A stretch of 33,121 nt of DNA from Deltaproteobacteria bacterium (GTDB taxonomy: Bacteria > Desulfobacterota > GWC2-55-46 > JADFVP01), in the NCBI GenBank assembly GCA_024275045.1, contig JAJRZX010000065.1, forward strand, positions 1-33,121, in the 5' to 3' direction. The position numbers were made by a program, and so were the translations under genes. The stretch's first letter is position 1. The number at the start of each line of letters is the position of its first letter. Positions 17,694 to 23,974 of this stretch are shown piece after piece. A model generated the notes under the pieces. That model made no database searches. It was not told where the DNA came from and worked only from the letters and a program-made list of their open reading frames with translations.

Positions 17694-18229
17694 GCATAAA
17701 TCCTTTGTTGTAAGATGAAAGACGGCTTAGTTAATCTACAAGTCATAAGTGTAACAAAGCCATACAAATAATCAACATAAAAAGAAGGTTGCGTTAATTA
17801 TTTAAAGTATAACATGTAATAAATCAACACCTGGAGCATTATTGTAATAAAAACAAATAATAACGGGGTTTTTCCCGGCCAGAGGACCGCATTATGCGAT
17901 AAGTAGAGTAAATTAGAGATATTAAGTCCCTACTCTTAAAGAAGGCATCGGGTTTTTAATGAAAAATAACATAATTCAAGGGGCATATTCACCGCACTCA
18001 TGAAAGACCACACCTTTAAAGAGCCTACCTCGCAGACTTGACAGAGAGGAAGAAATAGTATCTATTATACTAATAAAGTCGTTATAAGGGGCCTCTAATG
18101 GGGCCGTTGCAAATGAGAGCATAATAACCGTATATATATACCCCTCTTGCCACACAGGCCCTTGAAGAGTCCTTCTTAAGCCTGCTGCCGGGAGAATTAG
18201 AAAATATTCAACCATTAGGAGCAGGAATT
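17694..18229. other. 536-base divergent intergenic region
   Basis: AT-rich, between the HD-GYP gene (minus) and the transglutaminase gene (plus). I see promoter-like sequences (listed separately), a short hairpin CGGG-GTTTTT-CCCG near 17868, and GGGGCC repeated directly 6 bases apart near 18090. A 79-codon minus-strand frame at 17976-18215 lacks a ribosome-binding site and shows no family resemblance. I call no gene here. Confidence 0.5.
18038..18068 (+). promoter_or_regulatory. possible sigma70 promoter for the transglutaminase gene
   Basis: TTGACA at 18038-18043 is a perfect -35 sequence. TATTAT at 18063-18068 lies 19 bases downstream, and a poorer TCTATT lies at 17 bases. The distance to the TTG start at 18230 is about 160 bases, so the mRNA leader would be long. 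Confidence 0.4.
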
Positions 18230-19258
18230 TTGATAAATAGAAAAAAAATACTAAGCCTTATCCTTTCAGTACTCTTTCTCATGCCTCTAATGTGGTCAAA
18301 TGCTCAGGCACGGGAGAGAAAGGGCGAGGTTGTCCTTGATATAAGCATAGACGCAGAAAACGGGAACAGCGATACGCGGCTCTGGCTCCCCTACCCTGTC
18401 TCAGACCAGGACCAGACCATAGAGGATATGAGAATTAAGGGTAACTTTACCAGGAGCGGCGTATACAGCAACAGCGAGAACGGGGTGCTAATGCTCTACG
18501 CCGAGTGGTCAGAACCCGTTAAGGAACGTAGACTGCGCGTGACCTATGTGGCAACGGCGGAAGAAAGGGTTAAGAAGGATTTCCCGGGTAAATCAGAGAG
18601 TATTATCCCCGTGGAGGTAGCAAAATACCTTGATAGTACGGAGTTCATACCCCTTAACAGCAAGATAGTGAAGATTGCCGCAAAGGTAACGGCAGGAAAG
18701 AAAGACGTTCACGAGAAGGCCCGAGCTGTTTACGACTGGGTGGTGGAGAACATCTCAAGAGACCCACTTGTGCAGGGATGCGGCCTTGGCGACGTAGAGG
18801 TAACACTTGCAAAACGCAGCGGCAAGTGCGCTGATATCAGCTCTGTATTTGTAGCCGTGGCGCGAGCCGCAGGGGTTCCGGCACGTGAGGTATTTGGAAT
18901 TCGCCTGGGTAAAAAAGACATTGAGGATATTACCGGTGGTTATCACTGCTGGGCCGAGTTCTATGAGCCCGGGTACGGATGGGTACCCGTGGACCCGGCG
19001 GATGTGAGAAAGATTATGCTTATAAAGGGCCTTAACCTTAAAGAGGCCGGTAAGTACCGCGAGTATTACTTCGGAGCTGTTGACGAGTACAGGATAGCCA
19101 TAGCAAAGGGCAGGACGGATTTTCTCGCCCCTGCCCAGAAAGCCGGACCTGTGAGCTACTTTATGTACCCCTACGCAGAGGTAGACGGCAAACCCCTTGA
19201 ATGGCTTGCGGCGCAGAAAAAACTTAAGTATAAAAATACCTTTACGGCAATCCGTTAA
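18230..19258 (+). CDS. exported transglutaminase-like (cysteine protease fold) protein
   Basis: 342 residues from a TTG start. AGGAG is placed 8 bases upstream and the first residues are MINRKKILSLILSVLFLMP, a proper signal peptide with likely cleavage after AQA near residue 27. An immunoglobulin-like N-terminal part (DTRLWLPYPVS) is followed by a transglutaminase-core domain with a full triad: Cys200 (SGKCADISSVF), His239 (GYHCWAEFY) and Asp255 (VPVDPAD). Such bacterial proteins act in the periplasm or at the cell surface as proteases, peptidases or crosslinking enzymes; the substrate is unknown. The gene is followed by an 88-base gap before arsR, and its link to the transporter operon is unclear. 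Confidence 0.85.
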   Translation: MINRKKILSLILSVLFLMPLMWSNAQARERKGEVVLDISIDAENGNSDTRLWLPYPVSDQDQTIEDMRIKGNFTRSGVYSNSENGVLMLYAEWSEPVKERRLRVTYVATAEERVKKDFPGKSESIIPVEVAKYLDSTEFIPLNSKIVKIAAKVTAGKKDVHEKARAVYDWVVENISRDPLVQGCGLGDVEVTLAKRSGKCADISSVFVAVARAAGVPAREVFGIRLGKKDIEDITGGYHCWAEFYEPGYGWVPVDPADVRKIMLIKGLNLKEAGKYREYYFGAVDEYRIAIAKGRTDFLAPAQKAGPVSYFMYPYAEVDGKPLEWLAAQKKLKYKNTFTAIR

Positions 19259-19346
19259 GGCCGCAGAGTAATATAACCTCCCCACCCCTCCTTCTCTTAT
19301 ATCACGCTTAGAGAGAGAGGCAACCTGAGTTCAGTGCCTAAGGCCA

Positions 19347-19661
19347 ATGGAAAAAAGAGCCCTCAACACAAATGAATGCGCCGCCGCGCTTAAGGCCATG
19401 TCTGATAAGACCAGGCTTCTTATACTTAAAAACCTCTTCAAGGGAGAAAAGTGCGGCACTGAGCTCGCCCGTGAGCTGGGCTTAAGCCAGCCCCATATAG
19501 CGCACCACCTGAATATACTTAAAAAGGCCAGGCTCGTGGATAGCCGCCGTGACGGCAAGAGGGTCTGCTACAGCCTGCACAGTACCGTACATGAGGCCAT
19601 GGAGGATAGAGATACGACTATAGACCTTGGCTGCTGCACCATGACATTTACGGACGAATAA
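19347..19661 (+). CDS. ArsR/SmtB family transcriptional regulator
   Basis: 104 residues with the winged helix of ArsR repressors: ALKAMSDKTRLLILKNLF, then TELARELGLSQPHIAHHLN (recognition helix) and LVDSRRDGKRVCYSL (wing). Cysteines are at 11, 36, 74, 96 and 97. The classical arsenite motif CVC in the third helix is reduced to one Cys (Cys36 in GEKCGTEL), while the C-terminal tail carries LGCC (96-97). A Cys36 plus Cys96/97 site would be a non-classical metal or metalloid sensor. The gene lies 68 bases upstream of pstS on the same strand, with an 18-bp palindrome between. It may regulate the transporter in response to arsenite, arsenate stress or another ligand (inference). Confidence 0.88.
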   Translation: MEKRALNTNECAAALKAMSDKTRLLILKNLFKGEKCGTELARELGLSQPHIAHHLNILKKARLVDSRRDGKRVCYSLHSTVHEAMEDRDTTIDLGCCTMTFTDE

Positions 19662-19686
19662 GGAGAGGCTTTTTTTTAAGTTTACC

Positions 19687-19704
19687 TATGTAAGTTTTTA
19701 CATA
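19687..19704. promoter_or_regulatory. palindromic operator candidate upstream of pstS
   Basis: TATGTAAGTTTTTACATA: seven-base perfect arms around GTTT. This is the size and AT-rich type of site bound by ArsR dimers. A -10-like TATACA follows at 19709-19714, so a bound repressor would block an internal promoter for pstSCAB. The site lies 25 bases before the pstS start. Confidence 0.5.
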
Positions 19705-19729
19705 CTTTTATACATATGAGGGAAAGTCC

Positions 19730-20587
19730 ATGATACTGAAGCGCGTATACACGTTTGTAACAGGGTTTTTATTAGTAACTCTCCTGGTCATGGTACCAGG
19801 CGGCACGGCCGCGGCCAAGAGAGCAAGCATTAGAGTAACGGGCTCCACTACCGTGCTTCCCGTAGCAGCAAGGGCGGCTCGAAGTTTCATGGCCGCTCAC
19901 CCCGATGTAAGAATAACCGTAAACCCCGGGGGCTCGGGTATGGGGGTAAAATCCACAGGCAGGGGTCTTGCGGATATAGGCATGGTATCGCGTGAGATTA
20001 CAGATAAAGAGAGGGCCCTCTTCAAGGACGTGGACTTTAACGTAATGGTCTTCGCAAGGGACGCCGTTGCCTGCGTAGTATCATCAGAGGTCTATGAGGG
20101 CGGGGTTAAGCGCCTTACAAGAGAAGAGATTAAGGGAATCTACAGCGGTACCATTAAAAACTGGAAAGAGGTGGGCGGGCCGGACCGTGACATATTCGTC
20201 ATTGACAAAGAGGCGCACAGGGGCACGCGCCATGTCTTCATGGAGTATGTCTTTGGTGAAAAAACCCCAGCGGCGCGTGGTGCGGACCTTGTATCAGGGG
20301 CCAATAACGAGGAGCAGACCAAGGTGAGCCAGAGCAACTCCGCTATCGGCATGTTATCCATAGCGTGGATTAATAAAGACGTGCGTGGTATGGCCATAGC
20401 AGAGAACGGCAAAACAATTATGCCCACAAAGGATAACATTATAAACGGCTCATACCCCATATCACGGGATCTCACATTTATTACAAATGGCCCTCCACAA
20501 GGTGTGGTGAAAGATTTTCTTGATTACATAATGAGCGTGCAGGGACGAAAGATAATCAAGGACTCAGGATATGTTCCACTTAAATAA
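19730..20587 (+). CDS. pstS: phosphate-type ABC transporter substrate-binding protein PstS
   Basis: 285 residues with a signal peptide (VTGFLLVTLLVMVPGGTAAA, cleavage near residue 29). The mature protein begins with IRVTGSTTVLPVA and has the oxyanion-binding features of the PstS/PBP-like family: VNPGGSGMGVKS, ADIGMVSREITDKE, FARDAVACVVS, GIYSGTIKNWKEVGG, and RGTRHVFMEYVF in place of the usual SGT-type loop. It binds the anion in the periplasm and delivers it to PstCA. GAGGGAAAG precedes ATG. The gene overlaps pstC by 17 bases. Phosphate is the most likely ligand. Arsenate or another tetrahedral oxyanion is possible given the ArsR neighbour. Confidence 0.88.
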   Translation: MILKRVYTFVTGFLLVTLLVMVPGGTAAAKRASIRVTGSTTVLPVAARAARSFMAAHPDVRITVNPGGSGMGVKSTGRGLADIGMVSREITDKERALFKDVDFNVMVFARDAVACVVSSEVYEGGVKRLTREEIKGIYSGTIKNWKEVGGPDRDIFVIDKEAHRGTRHVFMEYVFGEKTPAARGADLVSGANNEEQTKVSQSNSAIGMLSIAWINKDVRGMAIAENGKTIMPTKDNIINGSYPISRDLTFITNGPPQGVVKDFLDYIMSVQGRKIIKDSGYVPLK

Positions 20588-21470
20588 AGACAGGGCAGCA
20601 GGGATTGTCCTTGGGACGAGCTTTTTAATTACCATGGCACTGGCGCTTTTTATCCTCGCCTTTCTTCTGGCAGAGAGCCTCCCCGTACTCCGTGAGGAGG
20701 GCTTGAGTTTTATCACCGGACAAGTCTGGTACGTTGCAGGAGATATATACGGGGCGCTGCCCATGATATACGGCACCCTCGCTGTAACGCTTTTAGCCCT
20801 TATTATCGCCCTACCCCTTGGGATTGGCAGCGCCGTAATAACATCAGAGATACTCACGGGCAGGACCCGCCACATTGTAAAGTCACTTATGGAGATGCTC
20901 GCGGCCATCCCCGGTGTTGTATACGGGCTCATAGGCATAGCGCTGCTCACCACCTCGGTGCGGGATTTATTCGGGCTTATGGACGGCAACACCATCTTCA
21001 CGGCAGGTCTGCTACTTGGCATAATGATACTGCCAACTATCATGACGCTCTCTGATGACGCTATGAGGAGTCTTCCAGGGGAGCTGCGAGCACAGGGTCG
21101 CGTACTTGGCCTATCACACGGCCAGACCATCAGGCGAGTGGTACTGCCCGGTTCCATAAAAGGCATAACAGGGGCCGTGCTCCTTGGGGTATCACGCGCC
21201 ATGGGAGAGACCATCTCCGTAATGCTCGTTATAGGCAGTCTGGACCGTCTGCCAACCCCGATTTACAATGTCTTTACATCAGGGCAGAGCATTACCTCAA
21301 AGCTTGGCAGGGAAGGCGCCGAGGGACTTGGTTTGGGACTGCAGTGGAGCGCGCTGGCCGGCCTTGGCCTTATGCTCTTTATCTCTGTTATGGCCCTTAC
21401 TTTTACGGGCAATATCATCAGAGGCGGCGTAAGGCCGAAAAAATCAAAAAATCATGAGGTCACAGGGTAA
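20571..21470 (+). CDS. pstC: phosphate ABC transporter permease PstC
   Basis: 299 residues and about six membrane helices: one N-terminal (VLGTSFLITMALALFILAFLL) and a five-helix permease core with LAVTLLALIIALPLGIGSAV, MLAAIPGVVYGLIGIALL and LLLGIMILPTIMTLS. The ABC coupling motif is RAQGRVLGLSHGQTIRRVVLP. The last helices include GVSRAMGETISVMLVIGS, diagnostic for PstC/PstA. ATG at 20571 follows AAGGA by 8 bases and lies inside the end of pstS. It forms the inner-membrane channel together with PstA. Confidence 0.92.
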   Translation: MFHLNKDRAAGIVLGTSFLITMALALFILAFLLAESLPVLREEGLSFITGQVWYVAGDIYGALPMIYGTLAVTLLALIIALPLGIGSAVITSEILTGRTRHIVKSLMEMLAAIPGVVYGLIGIALLTTSVRDLFGLMDGNTIFTAGLLLGIMILPTIMTLSDDAMRSLPGELRAQGRVLGLSHGQTIRRVVLPGSIKGITGAVLLGVSRAMGETISVMLVIGSLDRLPTPIYNVFTSGQSITSKLGREGAEGLGLGLQWSALAGLGLMLFISVMALTFTGNIIRGGVRPKKSKNHEVTG

Positions 21471-22315
21471 TGAGAGTACGGGTAAAGGATATATGTTTTT
21501 TCTCCCTCTGTCTCATGGCAGCCGCAACGGCCATATCGCTCTTATTTATTATCATCGGCTACATCTTGTGGCACGGCGCTCCTGCCATAAATTTTGCCTT
21601 TCTAACAGAGGGCTCAAGGGATTTTGGCGCGGCCGGAGGCGTCTTTTACCAGACAACGGGCACGGTACTGCTTATGTTTACGGCAGGTCTTATCGCCCTT
21701 CCCATAGCCCTTGGCACAGTACTGTTCAGCCACGTATACCTTGGCCCATCTTACAAAAAAACAACAGACCTCTTTATATACGCCCTTAACGGCGTGCCTA
21801 CCATAATCTTCGGTCTCCTGGGGTACATTATCATCGGAGAAGGTCTGCACCTTGGCGTATCCTGGGTTACAGGTTCCATAATCCTCGCTGTTATGATACT
21901 GCCGAGTATGGCCGTATCCATAGATGAGGCCCTCTCTGCCATGCCCCATAAATACAGAGACGCCGCCCTTGTGCTTGGTCTTGGCAGATGGCATTTAATA
22001 CGGACTCTGCTCCTGCCGCGCTCACTCCCGGGGGTGCTTACGGGGCTTTTTCTGGGTCTAGCGCGCGCCGCAGGAGAGACGGCGGCAATAATGTTTACGG
22101 CAACGGCCTTCTCAGGCGTGGGACTGCCACGCGGCATAAGCGAACCCGTGGCAACGTTGCAGACCCATATACTCGTCCTCGCAGGTGAGGCTACAAACCC
22201 CCGCGCACTCACAAATGCCTGGGGCGCAGCGCTTATACTCGTAACCCTGGTTCTGGCACTGAGTCTAACGGCGATGTTTATTAGAAGACAGGTGCGCATG
22301 GAGGCAGAGATATGA
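21470..22315 (+). CDS. pstA: phosphate ABC transporter permease PstA
   Basis: 281 residues and about six membrane helices. The start codon overlaps the pstC stop (TAATG). Features are the N-terminal helix LCLMAAATAISLLFIIIGYIL, the family segment YALNGVPTIIFGLLGYIII, the coupling motif KYRDAALVLGLGRWHLIRT and GLARAAGETAAIMFTATAF. It pairs with PstC in the inner membrane. It ends with an ATGA overlap into pstB. Nothing is truncated. Confidence 0.92.
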   Translation: MRVRVKDICFFSLCLMAAATAISLLFIIIGYILWHGAPAINFAFLTEGSRDFGAAGGVFYQTTGTVLLMFTAGLIALPIALGTVLFSHVYLGPSYKKTTDLFIYALNGVPTIIFGLLGYIIIGEGLHLGVSWVTGSIILAVMILPSMAVSIDEALSAMPHKYRDAALVLGLGRWHLIRTLLLPRSLPGVLTGLFLGLARAAGETAAIMFTATAFSGVGLPRGISEPVATLQTHILVLAGEATNPRALTNAWGAALILVTLVLALSLTAMFIRRQVRMEAEI

Positions 22316-23094
22316 GCGAACTCTTCAGGCTTACAAAGACCTCCCTTTACTTCGGAAATACCCCCGTTATTCACGAAGCAAACCTTACGATTAAAAATGG
22401 CGGCATTACCTGTATAATCGGCCCCTCAGGTGCGGGAAAGAGCACGCTGCTGCGCTCCCTAAACAGGATGAATGACCTTATCGCGGATTTTCATCATAAA
22501 GGCACTATTATGTACAATAATCGGGATATTTACGATAAGGGCCTGCGTCTTGAGGGTCTTCGCCGGGAAGTGGGGCTGGTCTTCCAGAAGCCCTGTTTAT
22601 TTCCGGGCTCTATTCACGATAACGTCATCTTCGGGATAAGACATATAAGAGAGAAAAAAAAAGAGGGTTTTAAGGTAATCGCAGAGCGTACGCTAAAGGC
22701 CGTAGGTCTCTGGGATGAGGTACACAACAGGCTGGACTCACCGGCCATTGGACTCTCAGAAGGTCAGGCGCAGCGCCTTGCCATAGCCCGCGCCCTTGCC
22801 GTAGGCCCAAAGACCCTGCTCCTTGACGAGCCCACATCTTCCCTTGACCACCGCTCGGCAAGGGCTATAGAGACTCTCGTAAAAGAGCTCGGCAGGACAA
22901 TGACCATTGTTATTGTTACCCATAAGCTGGAGCAGGCAAAGGCACTTGCCGATGACGTAGTCTTTATCTGTGAGGGTAAGATATGCGAGGCAGGAGAGGC
23001 CGCAAACATCTTCAGCCACCCTGAGAATATAGAGACCCGCTGTTATATAGAGGGTAGTCCCCCCTTGGACCCAACTCTTCCGTACCCTGAATAG
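22312..23094 (+). CDS. pstB: PstB-like ABC transporter ATPase with altered signature motif
   Basis: 260 residues, overlapping pstA by four bases. Walker A is GPSGAGKST, the Q-loop is VFQKPCLFPGSI, Walker B is TLLLDEPTSSLD and the switch His is in VIVTHKLEQA. The segment LLRSLNRMNDLI is typical of PstB. The ABC signature reads LSEGQAQR instead of LSGGQQQR, and the D-loop region is SSLDHRS instead of SALDP. It is therefore a divergent PstB, or an ATPase of a related anion importer. It powers import from the cytoplasmic face. No phoU follows, which is unusual for a full pst operon. Confidence 0.87.
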   Translation: MSELFRLTKTSLYFGNTPVIHEANLTIKNGGITCIIGPSGAGKSTLLRSLNRMNDLIADFHHKGTIMYNNRDIYDKGLRLEGLRREVGLVFQKPCLFPGSIHDNVIFGIRHIREKKKEGFKVIAERTLKAVGLWDEVHNRLDSPAIGLSEGQAQRLAIARALAVGPKTLLLDEPTSSLDHRSARAIETLVKELGRTMTIVIVTHKLEQAKALADDVVFICEGKICEAGEAANIFSHPENIETRCYIEGSPPLDPTLPYPE

Positions 23095-23107
23095 AGATAA
23101 AAGCACC

Positions 23108-23136
23108 TTGACAAAACCTTGAATTTTTATTATCTT
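23108..23136 (+). promoter_or_regulatory. sigma70 promoter of the Rrf2 gene
   Basis: TTGACA (23108-23113), a 17-base spacer, then TATCTT (23131-23136). The start of transcription would fall within the palindrome at 23136-23160, just upstream of the ribosome-binding sequence GGAGGGG. Confidence 0.65.
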
Positions 23137-23160
23137 TTTAAGACATAAATTGTCTTAAAA
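23136..23160. promoter_or_regulatory. Rrf2 operator candidate
   Basis: TTTTAAGACA (23136-23145) and TGTCTTAAAA (23151-23160) are perfect 10-base inverted repeats around TAAAT. The length and spacing fit a dimeric winged-helix regulator such as Rrf2/IscR. It covers the end of the -10 element and the expected transcription start, so binding would repress the gene. Autoregulation is the simplest reading. Confidence 0.65.
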
Positions 23161-23178
23161 GGAGGGGTATCTACAGAT

Positions 23179-23655
23179 ATGTTCAGACTCAGCAGGGCGG
23201 CGGAATACTCAATCAGAGGCATATTATACCTCTCGGAAAAGGACGGCAGCAACGCAACGGATATTGAAGAGATCTCAGAGAAGGCCGAGGTTCCTACTCC
23301 ATACCTTGCCAAGTTATTTCAGACACTTGCCAAAAAAGGATTCGTGCGCTCCATGCGCGGCCCGGAGGGCGGTTTTATCCTCCTTAAGAGACCTGAGGCG
23401 ATATCCCTGCTGGAGATAATCGAGGCCGTGGAGGGCCCCATCTTCCTTAACGACTGCCTAATACATAATAATTACTGTAAGAGAGAGAGCAAGTGCCCCA
23501 TACATGACGTATGGAGAGGGGCGGAAAAGGCTTTCCTCTCCCATCTGCAGAGCTGCTCCTTCAGAGACCTTGTAAATGCAGGAATAGCCAAGAGAGAAGG
23601 GCTTCGAGCTGACCCTCTCATCGGGCTGGTCTCCAATATGAAGAGGCAGGCTTAA
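23179..23655 (+). CDS. Rrf2 family transcriptional regulator with three Fe-S-type cysteines
   Basis: 158 residues. The family start is FRLSRAAEYSIRGILYLSE. The winged helix follows (IEEISEKAEVPTPYLAKLFQ, then RSMRGPEGGFILLKRP), then the dimer helix ISLLEIIEAVEGP. Three cysteines follow in the order C-x6-C-x5-C (NDCLIHNNYC ... KCPIHDVW). These sit where IscR, NsrR and relatives bind a [2Fe-2S] or [4Fe-4S] cluster, so it probably senses Fe-S status, NO or redox stress. It has its own promoter and a palindrome over the start site. Its regulon is not visible, and the upstream pst genes end 84 bases before it. Confidence 0.9.
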   Translation: MFRLSRAAEYSIRGILYLSEKDGSNATDIEEISEKAEVPTPYLAKLFQTLAKKGFVRSMRGPEGGFILLKRPEAISLLEIIEAVEGPIFLNDCLIHNNYCKRESKCPIHDVWRGAEKAFLSHLQSCSFRDLVNAGIAKREGLRADPLIGLVSNMKRQA

Positions 23656-23753
23656 GAGCTACTTTGCTCCCCACACTCTACACACTCACCTGTAAAAGAG
23701 GAGCACATGGGGGCATGTAGACCTGATGCAGAGAGAGCTGCGCCTTTAATCAA

Positions 23754-23779
23754 CGATAAAATCATTCTGCGATAAAATC
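23754..23779. repeat. 10-base direct repeat CGATAAAATC
   Basis: CGATAAAATC occurs at 23754-23763 and again at 23770-23779, a 16-base period. It lies directly before the terminator hairpin. The function is unknown; chance or slippage is possible. Confidence 0.45.
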
Positions 23780-23792
23780 CTTTTTTTAAACA

Positions 23793-23827
23793 AAAACGGC
23801 CCTTTTTGATCAGAAAAGGGCCGTTTT
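23793..23827. terminator. strong bidirectional terminator
   Basis: AAAACGGCCCTTTT (23793-23806) and AAAAGGGCCGTTTT (23814-23827) are perfect 14-base arms around a 7-base loop. The stem has T runs on both strands. It ends the Rrf2 transcript from the left and can also stop minus-strand transcription that passes the next hairpin. Confidence 0.9.
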
Positions 23828-23929
23828 ACATGAAAAATGCAGAATTACGTAAGATAAGCACTACTCCCCTCTGCGACAATCAAAACCGCCGCCAAATAAA
23901 AGCAAAAAAGGCTGTTTTGGCCATAAAAA

Positions 23930-23954
23930 AGCCCTTTTTCATAAAAAAAGGGCT
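23930..23954 (-). terminator. terminator of the mscS-treT-otsAB operon
   Basis: AGCCCTTTTT (23930-23939) and AAAAAGGGCT (23945-23954) are perfect 10-base arms around CATAA. On the minus strand the stem is followed by TTTTTT. It lies 20 bases past the stop codon of the otsA-otsB fusion. Confidence 0.85.
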
Positions 23955-23974
23955 AATAACGCAAAAAACAGCAC

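Larger units (their letters stand above)
23656..23974. other. intergenic region with terminators
   Basis: 319 bases between the convergent Rrf2 and otsA-otsB genes. It holds a small palindrome ACATG-GGGG-CATGT near 23704, a 10-base direct repeat and two strong hairpins, all listed or described here. The 62-codon plus-strand frame at 23806-23994 reads through both terminators, has a Lys-rich low-complexity product and is not credible. Confidence 0.6.

Noticed and set aside
17976-18215. 79-codon minus-strand frame upstream of the transglutaminase gene
   Set aside because: There is no ribosome-binding sequence before its ATG and no recognisable composition. It covers the likely promoter region.
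22312-23094. A frameshift or sequencing error as the cause of the LSEGQ motif in PstB
   Set aside because: The frame is intact on both sides and all other ATPase motifs are present, so the change reads as a real substitution.
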